7,031 nucleotides of DNA from Cytophagaceae bacterium (GTDB lineage Bacteria > Bacteroidota > Bacteroidia > Cytophagales > Flexibacteraceae). The stretch lies in the NCBI GenBank assembly GCA_947464365.1, contig CANHWS010000183.1, positions 1-7,031 of the forward strand, in the 5' to 3' direction. The notes under the pieces were generated by a model. It worked only from the letters and a program-made list of their open reading frames with translations. It was not told the origin of the DNA and did no database searches. Position numbers and translations under genes: made by a program. Position 1 is the stretch's first letter. Each line of letters opens with the position of its first letter. Below, piece by piece: positions 1 through 7,031 of this stretch.

Positions 1-345
<345 letters not shown>

Positions 346-366
346 AAAGCTCAATTTTACGCGACG

Positions 367-383
367 TATGGTCAGTGACCATA
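367..383. repeat. Palindrome in the 23S-5S spacer
   Basis: TATGGTCA, one central G, then TGACCATA: two perfectly complementary 8-base arms. One G-T and one C-G pair (bases 365-366 with 384-385) can extend the stem. As RNA it would form a short hairpin about 20 bases after the 23S end. A role as an RNase processing hairpin is plausible but is inference; as DNA it could equally be a protein-binding palindrome. Confidence 0.6.
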
Positions 384-526
384 TGATTAAGACGATAGAA
401 TTTATGATAATTAGTGTGGTCTATCCAGTGTCTAATACTACTCTTGCAGGCTCTTTTCTACTGCGTCAAAAGTTATTGAGTTGCACAAACGTGTGCGGCT
501 AGTATGTATAGTTTGGTTGTTATCCT

Positions 527-685
<159 letters not shown>

Positions 686-694
686 CCAACAATT

Positions 695-723
695 AAGGTC
701 ACTAGAAATAGTGACCTTTTTTT
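695..723 (+). terminator. Rho-independent terminator of the rrn operon
   Basis: AAGGTCACTA (695-704), loop GAAA (705-708) and TAGTGACCTT (709-718) form a perfect 10-base-pair stem with a GNRA tetraloop, followed by an uninterrupted T-run through 723. This is a textbook intrinsic terminator ten bases after the 5S 3' end, so it marks the end of the rrn transcript. Confidence 0.95.
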
Positions 724-760
724 GTGCTCAATACTGTGGAGTTTGAGCGTTCTTGACCGA

Positions 761-876
761 GGTTTTCGCCTTGGTAGACTGTTGAGCCTGAAAAGAAGTT
801 AAGCCCTGCAACGCCACCGTTGGTGCAATTGCTTGGGCGCAATTGCCCGCCTAGGAGGGGAGCATGTCGATGGCAA
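761..876 (+). pseudogene. Degraded second 5S rRNA copy
   Basis: This looks like a decayed 5S rRNA gene just behind the rrn terminator. Bases 794-815 (AGAAGTTAAGCCCTGC plus AACGCC) are identical over 22 bases to the true 5S at 621-642. Collinear weaker matches flank this block. GGTTTTCGCCT (761-771) resembles GGTGTTCACCT (593-603). CCTAGGAG followed by GGGAG (850-862) resembles CCTGGGAGAGTAG (661-673). GTCG and then GCAA (866-876) match GTCG...CCAA (674-684). The copy is about 24 bases longer, mainly because the helix IV region is expanded and now contains two copies of GCAATTGC. It cannot form a normal 5S terminal helix and has no obvious promoter of its own. The core match is seen directly; the full-length alignment is by eye and less certain. 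Confidence 0.55.
825..846. repeat. Paired self-complementary octamer GCAATTGC
   Basis: GCAATTGC occurs at 825-832 and again at 839-846. Each octamer is its own reverse complement, so the pair can form an 8-base-pair hairpin with the six-base loop TTGGGC. A competing smaller hairpin is GGC-gcaatt-GCC at 836-847. The element sits where the 5S-like copy is longer than the real 5S, so it may be the insertion or local duplication that enlarged helix IV. Confidence 0.6.
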
Positions 877-1031
877 TGTGGGGAGTTAAGGATGCTAGGG
901 ATGGTGAGCTTTATTCCCTGTTAATAAGTTGCCCTACCCACCGGATGGTAATGTAAGTGCTTGCTTTTTAGATTTCTCGTTGCTATGGCAGTACCGAGAC
1001 TTCACCCGCACTCAATTGCATATCAACTTTG
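877..1031. other. Intergenic stretch without a recognisable gene
   Basis: No convincing coding region, RNA gene or terminator was found here. One open frame beginning at a TTG at 961 and running to 1146 translates to a hydrophobic peptide with no recognisable motif. It overlaps the start of hepT in another frame, so I treat it as noise. The stretch presumably holds the upstream promoter region of hepT; no clear -33 TTTG lies at the usual distance from the -7 box at 1032. Confidence 0.6.
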
Positions 1032-1039
1032 TATCTTTG
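1032..1039 (+). promoter_or_regulatory. Bacteroidota -7 promoter box of hepT-mntA
   Basis: TATCTTTG matches the Bacteroidota primary sigma -7 consensus TAnnTTTG at all six fixed positions and is the same octamer as at dnaE. It ends four bases before the hepT ATG at 1044, so transcription should start at or next to the ATG. No good -33 box is seen, which is common because that element is weakly conserved. The start site is inferred. Confidence 0.6.
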
Positions 1040-1043
1040 CTTT

Positions 1044-1499
1044 ATGCTCCTTAATCTTACCCCCTTCGCTAATGCGATTGCTCAGTTGGAAACCTCATTG
1101 TCCTATACTGAAGCTGACGACCACATTCATAAGGGAGATCCAATGATTACTCAGTTATTTAGGTTGGCCACTATACATACATTTGGCTATACTTATGAGC
1201 TTGCAGTCAAGATGATCAGACGTTACCTTACCCTTATTTACGACAGTCCAGATCAAGTATCGTTAATGACATTCTACGACTTGATCAGGACTGCGTATGA
1301 GTTAGGGCTAATAAAGCAAGAGGTACTTGTCTGGAAGGAGTTTCGCCAGAATCGGGGTGCTACTAGCCATGCCTATGATGTGTCCAAGGCAATCGATGTT
1401 TACTCCCAAATCCCTGCCTTCTTGATTGAGGTAAAGTTCCTGTTGGCTGAGTTAGATCTACGATTGATGGACCTGCAGACTAAACTAGGGGATGAGTAG
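1044..1499 (+). CDS. hepT: HepT-type HEPN toxin (HI0074 family)
   Basis: A 151-residue all-helical HEPN-domain protein of the HI0074 (nucleotidyltransferase substrate-binding) family. In the characterised HepT-MntA toxin-antitoxin system, HepT is an RNase and its partner adenylylates it. The diagnostic motif RX4HXY is intact: R104-GATS-H109-A-Y111 followed by D. R and H form the RNase site, and the Tyr is the residue modified by MntA in the studied Shewanella system. Family features also include a helical N-terminus (LTPFANAIAQLETSL, residues 5-19) and FGYTYELAVKMIRRYL (residues 47-62). I chose ATG 1044 over the TTG at 1029, because family members begin with this helix and the -7 box lies just upstream of 1044, making 1029 untranscribed. 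Its end overlaps mntA by 8 bases, indicating co-translation. RNase activity is inferred from family. Confidence 0.88.
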   Translation: MLLNLTPFANAIAQLETSLSYTEADDHIHKGDPMITQLFRLATIHTFGYTYELAVKMIRRYLTLIYDSPDQVSLMTFYDLIRTAYELGLIKQEVLVWKEFRQNRGATSHAYDVSKAIDVYSQIPAFLIEVKFLLAELDLRLMDLQTKLGDE

Positions 1500-1803
1500 C
1501 AAGATTGACCTCCAGACCAGCCAAATTGATTTAACCAAGGCCATCCTTCGGCAATGCCTTCCGGTAGGTTCCCTAGTTTACGTCTTCGGTTCTCGCGCCA
1601 AAGGTACAGCCAGACGGACATCCGATCTTGACTTAGCCATCGATGCACATCGCAAGTTGACGTTGTCTGAAGAGATCGCACTCAAAGAAGCCTTTGACGA
1701 AAGTGATATGCCCATGAAGGTAGATGTTGTGGATCTGAATGCGGTATCTGATACTTTTCGACAGATGATTTTGCCTGACTTAGTCCCATTGGCACTGGTC
1801 TAA
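1492..1803 (+). CDS. mntA: MntA-type minimal nucleotidyltransferase antitoxin
   Basis: A 103-residue minimal nucleotidyltransferase of the HI0073/MJ0435 type (DNA polymerase beta superfamily). Visible motifs are GSRAKG (residues 33-38), then S44-D45-L46-D47, giving the GSX10DXD signature, and a third acidic position in KVDVVD (most likely D78). These residues bind the Mg-ATP and catalyse NMP transfer. By analogy with MntA of Shewanella, it would add AMP units to the Tyr of HepT's RX4HXY motif and so silence the toxin. The ATG at 1492 overlaps the hepT stop in ATGAGTAG, so the two are translationally coupled. The AGGGG directly abutting the ATG is too close to act as a Shine-Dalgarno sequence. 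Length is typical for the family and all catalytic residues are present, so the protein should be active. Toxin-first gene order is common in this family. Confidence 0.88.
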   Translation: MSSKIDLQTSQIDLTKAILRQCLPVGSLVYVFGSRAKGTARRTSDLDLAIDAHRKLTLSEEIALKEAFDESDMPMKVDVVDLNAVSDTFRQMILPDLVPLALV

Positions 1804-1863
1804 GAACCTCTACCCAACCCGCATTTATTGCCCCACCCGCACCGCCGTCCCCTATCAGTTGGT

Positions 1864-1871
1864 TATCTTTG
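1864..1871 (+). promoter_or_regulatory. Bacteroidota -7 promoter box of dnaE
   Basis: TATCTTTG is a full match to TAnnTTTG and identical to the box before hepT. Its last G is separated by seven bases from the dnaE ATG at 1879, the same spacing as at ispG. The expected start of transcription is within about five bases of the ATG. It lies in the 75-base gap after mntA, which has no terminator, so read-through from hepT-mntA could add to dnaE expression. Confidence 0.6.
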
Positions 1872-1878
1872 TGGGACG

Positions 1879-4800
1879 ATGCCAACCTTCAGCCACTTAC
1901 ACGTTCATACCCAGTATTCCCTCCTCGACGGGCAAGCCAGTATCAAGTCCTTGGTCAAAAAGGCCGTTTCGGATGGGATGCCTGCCCTTGCCATTACGGA
2001 TCACGGGAATATGTTCGGGGCCTTTAGCTTCGTTAACGAGTGTACTAAGGCCGGTATCAAACCTGTTGTCGGTTGCGAGTTTTACGTGGTAGAGGATCGT
2101 CACCGTAAGCAGTTTAGCAAGGAGGATAAGGATCAACGTTACCACCAGCTGATGCTGGCCAAAGACCAAGAGGGTTATAAAAACCTCAGTAAGCTATGTA
2201 GCTTAGGTTATATGGAGGGGCTTTACAGCAAATGGCCCCGCATCGATAAAGAGCTGATCCTGAAGTATCATCAAGGCCTGATCGCAACAACTTGTTGCCT
2301 CGGTGCCGAAATACCCCAGCTAATTCTTAATAAAGGTGAGGCCGAAGCAGAGGAAGCCTTCAAGTGGTGGCTTGACATTTTTGGGGAGGACTATTACATT
2401 GAGATGCAGCGGCACAAGCTTCCCGAACAAGAAAAGGTGAATGTTGTGCTGGCTAAGTTTGCCCAGAGGTACAATGTCAAGGTCATCTGCAGCAACGATT
2501 CGCATTACGTCAATCGGGAAGATAGCGTTGCCCATGACATCTTGTTATGTGTCAACACTGGTGAACTGCGTGATACCCCTATTGGTGAAGGCAAAGGCTA
2601 TCGGTTCGGATTCAGCAATGACGAGTTCTATTTCAAGACCACAGCCGAAATGGCCCAGGTCTTTGCAGATATGCCTCAGGCACTGGACAATACAAATGAG
2701 ATTGTCGGCAAAATTGAGCCATTGACTTTGCACCGCAAACCACTGTTGCCAGATTTTCCGCTGCCTCCTGGTTTTACCACCAATGACCAGTTTTTACGGC
2801 ATTTGACCTACGATGGTGCAGCCAAACGATATGATGAGATAACCTCAGAGGTCACCGAAAGGCTAGACTTTGAGCTCATGATCATCGAAAAAATGGGTTA
2901 TGCTGGCTATTTCTTGATCGTCCAGGACTTTATCAGGGCTGGGCGTGACACAGGCGTGTTTATTGGGCCTGGTCGTGGATCTGCTGCTGGTTCGGCTGTT
3001 GCCTATTGCATCGGTATAACTAACATCGACCCGATAAAGTATAGTTTGCTGTTCGAGCGGTTCTTGAATCCGGAACGTGTATCCATGCCCGATATTGATA
3101 TCGACTTTGATGACGAGGGTCGTGAGAGCGTGATTCAGTATGTCATCGAAAAATATGGCCGCAACCAAGTCGCCCAGATCGTGACCTATGGCAAGATGGC
3201 CGCCAAAAGTGCCATTAAGGATGTTGCTCGGGTACTGAACTTCCCCTTACAAGAGGCCAATGCACTGGTTAAACTTGTGCCGGATGAATTGGACATCACA
3301 CTGCAACAATCAATCGATAAGGTGCTAGAGTTGGCTGAGATCAGCAAGGGTACTGGACTCAATTCGGAAGTGTTGCGACAAGCCATGAAGTTGGAAGGCT
3401 CGATTAGGTCCACAGGTCTCCATGCAGCTGGTGTGATCATTGCGCCGGATGATATCACAGAATACATCCCGGTCTGCACCGCCAAGGATAGCGATATGAT
3501 GGTGTCGCAGTATGACAAGGGGCTGATAGAAGAGGCGGGTATGCTCAAGATGGACTTTCTGGGCCTTAAAACCTTGACCATCATTCGGGATGCCCTCAAA
3601 CTGATAAAACAACGGTACGGAACAGATATCGATATTGACAAGATTCCGTTGGATGACCCCGCTACTTATGAGCTTTACCAACAGGGTGATACCGTTGGTA
3701 CGTTCCAATTTGAAAGCGACGGTATGCGGACCTATCTGCGCGATTTGAAGCCGACGAATATCGAGGATTTGATTGCGATGAACGCCCTTTACCGCCCGGG
3801 GCCGATGCAATTCATCCCGAACTTTATCAACCGTAAACATGGGCGCGAGATTGTAGAGTACCCACATGAGTTGCTAAAGCCAATCCTCGAGTATAGCTAT
3901 GGCATCATGGTTTATCAAGAGCAGATCATGCAATCGGCCCAGATCCTAGCTGGTTACTCACTTGGTGGTGCAGACCTTTTGCGCCGCGCCATGGGTAAGA
4001 AGGACAAGGAAAAAATGGCCAAAGAACGGATCAAGTTCACCGAAGGTGCCTTGTCAAATCATGGCATCCCCGCAGAAAAAGCCAATGAGGTCTTTGACGT
4101 GATGGAAAAGTTTGCCGAGTACGGCTTCAACCGATCCCACTCGGCGGCTTACTCCGTCGTGGCCTACCAAACAGCTTTCCTCAAGGCCAACTATGCGCCA
4201 GAGTATATGGCCGCAGTCCTGACGCACAACATGACCAACATAGAGAAGATTACCTTCTTTATGGAAGAATGCCGCAGGATGAATATGTCAGTCCTAGGAC
4301 CTGATATTAACGAAAGCCAGCGAACATTTAGCGTTAACAAAGCTGGGCAGATTCGGTTTGGCTTAGCAGCAATCAAAGGTATAGGTGACTCAGCAGTAGA
4401 GGCCATTATCGAAAACAGGGATTCGAATGGGCCATTTACTTCGGCATACGACTTTGTGAGCCGGGTTAACTTGCGCTCAGTCAACCGCAAAAACTTTGAG
4501 AGCCTAGCCTATAGTGGCGCACTGGACTGCTGGACGGATATGCACCGGGCCACCTATTTCCTAGATGATAACGGCTCCGTGTTTAGCGAAAAGCTGATGC
4601 GTTATGGGCAGGCCATCCAGAATGACAAGGATGCGGCTCAGTCCTCTCTATTCGGAGGGGGTGTTGGAGGCAATACCATTGCCGAGCCCAAGGTGCCAGC
4701 AGGCGAACCATGGAGTGAGATTGAGAAACTGAAGTACGAAAAGGAGGTGGTAGGCTTCTATATTTCGGGCCATCCGCTGGACCAGTTTAAGTTGGAGCTC

Positions 4801-5370
4801 GAAAGTTTCTGCACCCATACTGTTGACAAGTTAGCTGACCTCAAAGGACAGGAGGCTTCAGTAGCGGGCATTGTGACTAAGAAAGTAGTCAGAACCAATA
4901 AGTCAGGAAATCCGTTTACCATTTTTACAATCGAAGACCTGAATGGCAGCGCTGAGATGTCTTTGTTCGGTAAGGATTACATCAACTTCCAGCAATACAT
5001 CGAAGAAGGCCGTTTCTTGTACATCAAGGGGCGGAGCATCCTGCGCTATGGTAGTAATGATACATACGAGTTCAAACCGTTCTCGATGCAGCTCTTGCAG
5101 GAAGTGCGGGCAGATCGTACAAAGGGCATCCGCATCACTGTGGATGTAGCCAGCCTAACCGAGCGCCGTGTAAATGACCTTGAGTTATTGGCAGCCAACC
5201 ACCCAGGCGACTGTAATATCGTTTTCCAGCTAATTGATCAGCAAGAAAACATCATCCTGAACATGAAATCGCGGGCCAAGCGTATTAACCCAACCAACGA
5301 GTTCTTGGCTGAGCTTGAGGTGCTTGGTCTAGGAGACTATAAGTTGTTACGGTCTGGTGGTGGGAACTAA
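1879..5370 (+). CDS. dnaE: DNA polymerase III alpha subunit
   Basis: The 1163-residue catalytic subunit of the replicative DNA polymerase III (C-family, DnaE type, EC 2.7.7.7), working in the cytoplasmic replisome with the beta clamp and clamp loader. Domain order is complete. The N-terminal PHP domain (1 to ~270) has HLHVH (6-10), TDHGN (40-44), CE (66-67) and NDSH (206-209). The palm has GPGRGSAAGS (363-372) and catalytic aspartates in PDIDIDFD (D405, D407), with the third in KMDFLG (D559). The thumb/fingers region includes YRPGP (638-642) and FNRSHSAAY (750-758). A helix-hairpin-helix lies around 820-860. The internal clamp-binding motif QSSLF is at 921-925, the OB fold at about 990-1070, and a short C-terminal domain follows. 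ATG 1879 is chosen over an in-frame TTG at 1828: the 17 extra residues are Pro/Arg-rich, unlike any family N-terminus, and the promoter box lies between the two starts. No frameshift or missing catalytic residue was seen. Confidence 0.98.
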   Translation: MPTFSHLHVHTQYSLLDGQASIKSLVKKAVSDGMPALAITDHGNMFGAFSFVNECTKAGIKPVVGCEFYVVEDRHRKQFSKEDKDQRYHQLMLAKDQEGYKNLSKLCSLGYMEGLYSKWPRIDKELILKYHQGLIATTCCLGAEIPQLILNKGEAEAEEAFKWWLDIFGEDYYIEMQRHKLPEQEKVNVVLAKFAQRYNVKVICSNDSHYVNREDSVAHDILLCVNTGELRDTPIGEGKGYRFGFSNDEFYFKTTAEMAQVFADMPQALDNTNEIVGKIEPLTLHRKPLLPDFPLPPGFTTNDQFLRHLTYDGAAKRYDEITSEVTERLDFELMIIEKMGYAGYFLIVQDFIRAGRDTGVFIGPGRGSAAGSAVAYCIGITNIDPIKYSLLFERFLNPERVSMPDIDIDFDDEGRESVIQYVIEKYGRNQVAQIVTYGKMAAKSAIKDVARVLNFPLQEANALVKLVPDELDITLQQSIDKVLELAEISKGTGLNSEVLRQAMKLEGSIRSTGLHAAGVIIAPDDITEYIPVCTAKDSDMMVSQYDKGLIEEAGMLKMDFLGLKTLTIIRDALKLIKQRYGTDIDIDKIPLDDPATYELYQQGDTVGTFQFESDGMRTYLRDLKPTNIEDLIAMNALYRPGPMQFIPNFINRKHGREIVEYPHELLKPILEYSYGIMVYQEQIMQSAQILAGYSLGGADLLRRAMGKKDKEKMAKERIKFTEGALSNHGIPAEKANEVFDVMEKFAEYGFNRSHSAAYSVVAYQTAFLKANYAPEYMAAVLTHNMTNIEKITFFMEECRRMNMSVLGPDINESQRTFSVNKAGQIRFGLAAIKGIGDSAVEAIIENRDSNGPFTSAYDFVSRVNLRSVNRKNFESLAYSGALDCWTDMHRATYFLDDNGSVFSEKLMRYGQAIQNDKDAAQSSLFGGGVGGNTIAEPKVPAGEPWSEIEKLKYEKEVVGFYISGHPLDQFKLELESFCTHTVDKLADLKGQEASVAGIVTKKVVRTNKSGNPFTIFTIEDLNGSAEMSLFGKDYINFQQYIEEGRFLYIKGRSILRYGSNDTYEFKPFSMQLLQEVRADRTKGIRITVDVASLTERRVNDLELLAANHPGDCNIVFQLIDQQENIILNMKSRAKRINPTNEFLAELEVLGLGDYKLLRSGGGN

Positions 5371-5554
5371 TCTGTCAGTAAGCTTGGCTTGTTGCAGAAC
5401 TTTAAGCTTTCAAGCCCTCCACATTCCGGGCCCAGTACTTTTTATCTAGGTAATACTTAGCCCAAGCCCAGGTCTCAACCTTGGCCGATGATACCCCAAA
5501 ATCCCGCAACCATAACTTTTTCCCCTGCCCTGATCGCTGTACTTTTGTAGCACT
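5371..5554. other. dnaE-ispG intergenic gap
   Basis: These 184 bases hold the ispG promoter region. AAGCTT occurs twice (5380-5385, 5404-5409), and GGCTTG (5386-5391) can pair with CAAGCC (5411-5416) across a 19-base loop. With no T-run after it, this is not a convincing terminator for dnaE. A reverse-strand open frame of 60 codons (5402-5584, GTG start) covers much of the gap and reaches into ispG. Its product matches no family I know, so I do not annotate it as a gene. Confidence 0.6.
5540..5547 (+). promoter_or_regulatory. Bacteroidota -7 promoter box of ispG
   Basis: TACTTTTG matches TAnnTTTG at every fixed position and ends seven bases before the ispG ATG at 5555, exactly as at dnaE. 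A run of T at 5517-5521 lies about 18 bases upstream, close to where the weak -33 TTTG would be expected. The predicted transcript starts at or just before the ATG. The promoter assignment is inferred from the consensus and its position. Confidence 0.6.
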
Positions 5555-7031
5555 ATGCAGCCGACCGCACCGATCACCAATCACTACAACCTAGACCTGA
5601 CCAACTACCATCGTCGTATGAGCCGTGAAGTTTCGATCGGCGAGCTCAAACTCGGTGGGCTCAATCCCATCCGTGTCCAGAGCATGACGACCATTGACAC
5701 GATGGATACAGCTGGTTCGGTAGAGCAGAGTATCAGAATGATCGAGGCTGGTTGTGAGCTTGTCCGGATAACGGCACCAAGCATCAAGGAGGCTGCTAAT
5801 CTCGAGCACATCAAGCGTGAGCTAAGAGCTAGAGGCTATAATACCCCATTAGTGGCTGACATCCACTTTACGCCCAATGCTGCTGAGCTAGCCGCACGAT
5901 TGGTCGAGAAGGTGAGGGTTAACCCTGGCAACTATGCTGATCGTAAAAAATTTGAGCACATCGACTATACCGATGCAACTTATGCTGAGGAGCTGGAGCG
6001 CATCCGTGAGCGGTTTTTGCCGCTAATCAAAATCTGCAAAGAATATGGCACCGCCATGCGCATCGGTACCAACCATGGTTCTTTGTCTGATCGCATCCTG
6101 AGTCGCTTTGGGGATACGCCATTAGGCATGGTCGAAAGTGCGTTAGAGTTCGTCCGGATCTGTGAGGCAGAAGGATACCATGACATAGTCATCAGTATGA
6201 AGGCTAGCAACACGCAGGTTATGGTCCAGGCTTATCGTTTGCTGGTCCAGCAGCTTGAGGCCCAAAACTTGCAACCTTATCCATTACACCTAGGTGTCAC
6301 CGAAGCTGGTGAGGCCGAAGATGGGCGCATTAAATCAGCTGTTGGTATTGGTACTTTGCTAGAGGATGGCCTAGGCGATACAGTCCGGGTTTCGCTTACC
6401 GAGGAGCCAGAGTTTGAGATCCCGGTTGCAAAGGCCTTGGTTGACCGATATACCAATCGGCCCAATCATAAACCACTGCCTCCATTGCCCCACAAACTTT
6501 ATCCGATTGATCCTTACCAATACCGTAGGCGTCAAACCCGTGAGGTGCTTAATATTGGTGGCCATAATGTGCCTAGGGTGGTTGGAGATATGAGTGCTTT
6601 ATTGGCCACCGGTCCCATCGAGATGGCTGACCTAAAAACCATTGGGCACCACTATTTGCCTGCAACAGACAAATGGGCTTTGACTGACCAAGGGGCTGAT
6701 TTGGTTTATACAGGTTCAGAGCCTGCCAGCTTCATGATCGCCAATGGCAGCCGTCAGGTGCTGGATGCACCAGCTTGGGCTGCAGATGGTTGCGATCAGA
6801 ACAAATATCCCTTCTGGATGCTAGCCGAAGATTTCCTGAAGGCAGAACTGCGACACCCAGAAATCAACTTAGTGCGAGTCAAGGCCGAAACTGCTGCTGG
6901 TGCAGTGCTGCAACTCCTGAATCTGGACTCTACTGTGGTGGTGGTACTCTATACCCAGAGTAAACATACCATGCCGGCCCTTCGTTGGTTTTTTGCGTGG
7001 GTGACTCAGTGGGGATGTGATTTCCCGATCA
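5555..7031 (+). CDS. ispG: 4-hydroxy-3-methylbut-2-enyl diphosphate synthase, long form (3' end missing)
   Basis: IspG (GcpE) converts 2-C-methyl-D-erythritol 2,4-cyclodiphosphate to HMBPP in the MEP isoprenoid pathway, using a [4Fe-4S] cluster. The window holds 492 codons without a stop. The N-terminal TIM barrel is clear: GGLNPIRVQSMTT (34-46), VADIHF (105-110), KVRVNPGN (119-126), MRIGTNHGSLSDR (168-180), and GVTEAG (247-252) followed by GIGTLLEDGLGDT. From about residue 285 the sequence continues into the insert domain of the long, Bacteroidota/Chlamydiae/plant type (for example GADLVYTGSEPA). The C-terminal cluster domain with its cysteines lies beyond the window. ATG 5555 is chosen over ATG 5618 because residues before the second Met (LTNYHRRMSREVSIG) resemble the conserved N-terminus of Bacteroidota IspG; a TGA at 5531 bars any long extension. 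No ribosome-binding site is visible. Confidence 0.96.
   Translation, partial: MQPTAPITNHYNLDLTNYHRRMSREVSIGELKLGGLNPIRVQSMTTIDTMDTAGSVEQSIRMIEAGCELVRITAPSIKEAANLEHIKRELRARGYNTPLVADIHFTPNAAELAARLVEKVRVNPGNYADRKKFEHIDYTDATYAEELERIRERFLPLIKICKEYGTAMRIGTNHGSLSDRILSRFGDTPLGMVESALEFVRICEAEGYHDIVISMKASNTQVMVQAYRLLVQQLEAQNLQPYPLHLGVTEAGEAEDGRIKSAVGIGTLLEDGLGDTVRVSLTEEPEFEIPVAKALVDRYTNRPNHKPLPPLPHKLYPIDPYQYRRRQTREVLNIGGHNVPRVVGDMSALLATGPIEMADLKTIGHHYLPATDKWALTDQGADLVYTGSEPASFMIANGSRQVLDAPAWAADGCDQNKYPFWMLAEDFLKAELRHPEINLVRVKAETAAGAVLQLLNLDSTVVVVLYTQSKHTMPALRWFFAWVTQWGCDFPI

Noticed and set aside
756..775. Hairpin ACCGAGG-ttttcg-CCTTGGT as a second terminator
   Set aside because: There is no T-run after the stem and one pair is G-U; it is better seen as part of the degraded 5S-like region.
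1828..1878. Upstream TTG start adding 17 residues to DnaE
   Set aside because: The added residues are Pro/Arg/His-rich and unlike DnaE N-termini, while MPTFSHLHVHTQYS from 1879 is the typical start. The -7 promoter box lies between the two starts, so the longer form would not be transcribed from it.
3186..3867. Long reverse-strand open frames inside dnaE
   Set aside because: They lie opposite the conserved polymerase core and their translations show no family motif; the + strand frame explains the sequence fully.
5605..6565. Several reverse-strand open frames of 60-77 codons inside ispG
   Set aside because: They are shadows of the clearly conserved ispG frame, which stays open from 5555 to the window end.

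Overview
The window looks like an ordinary chromosomal segment from a member of the Bacteroidota, probably an uncultured or little-studied lineage. Four signs support this. The 5S and 23S rRNA sequences are of Bacteroidota type. The IspG is the long form with a large insert domain, known from Bacteroidota, Chlamydiae and plants. No gene start has a convincing Shine-Dalgarno sequence at normal spacing. Three gene starts are preceded by TAnnTTTG, the -7 element of the Bacteroidota primary sigma factor. The phylum call is inference from these signs; no 16S sequence is present.

Layout, all genes on the + strand. Positions 1-345 are the 3' end of a 23S rRNA gene. A 230-base spacer without a tRNA follows, then a 5S rRNA gene (about 576-685) and a strong intrinsic terminator (695-723) that closes the rrn operon. 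Beyond the terminator, about 761-876, lies a degraded second 5S-like copy with a 22-base block identical to the real 5S. After a featureless stretch comes a two-gene HEPN/minimal-nucleotidyltransferase module of HepT-MntA type (1044-1803), with the two genes overlapping by 8 bases. dnaE (1879-5370) encodes a complete replicative DNA polymerase III alpha subunit of 1163 residues. A 184-base gap follows, then ispG (5555 to the window end), an isoprenoid (MEP pathway) gene cut off before its iron-sulfur domain.

The genes do not form one pathway. The rrn operon, dnaE and ispG are housekeeping genes, and hepT-mntA is a small accessory toxin-antitoxin module placed between rrn and dnaE. hepT, dnaE and ispG each seem to have their own promoter, with the -7 box ending 4, 7 and 7 bases before the ATG. 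This predicts leaderless or nearly leaderless mRNAs.

The most interesting signals are that shared promoter geometry, a perfect 13-base inverted repeat between the 23S-5S spacer and the 5S rRNA itself, and the decayed 5S copy behind the rrn terminator. I found no CRISPR array, insertion sequence, tRNA or phage gene, and no clearly new multi-gene system.
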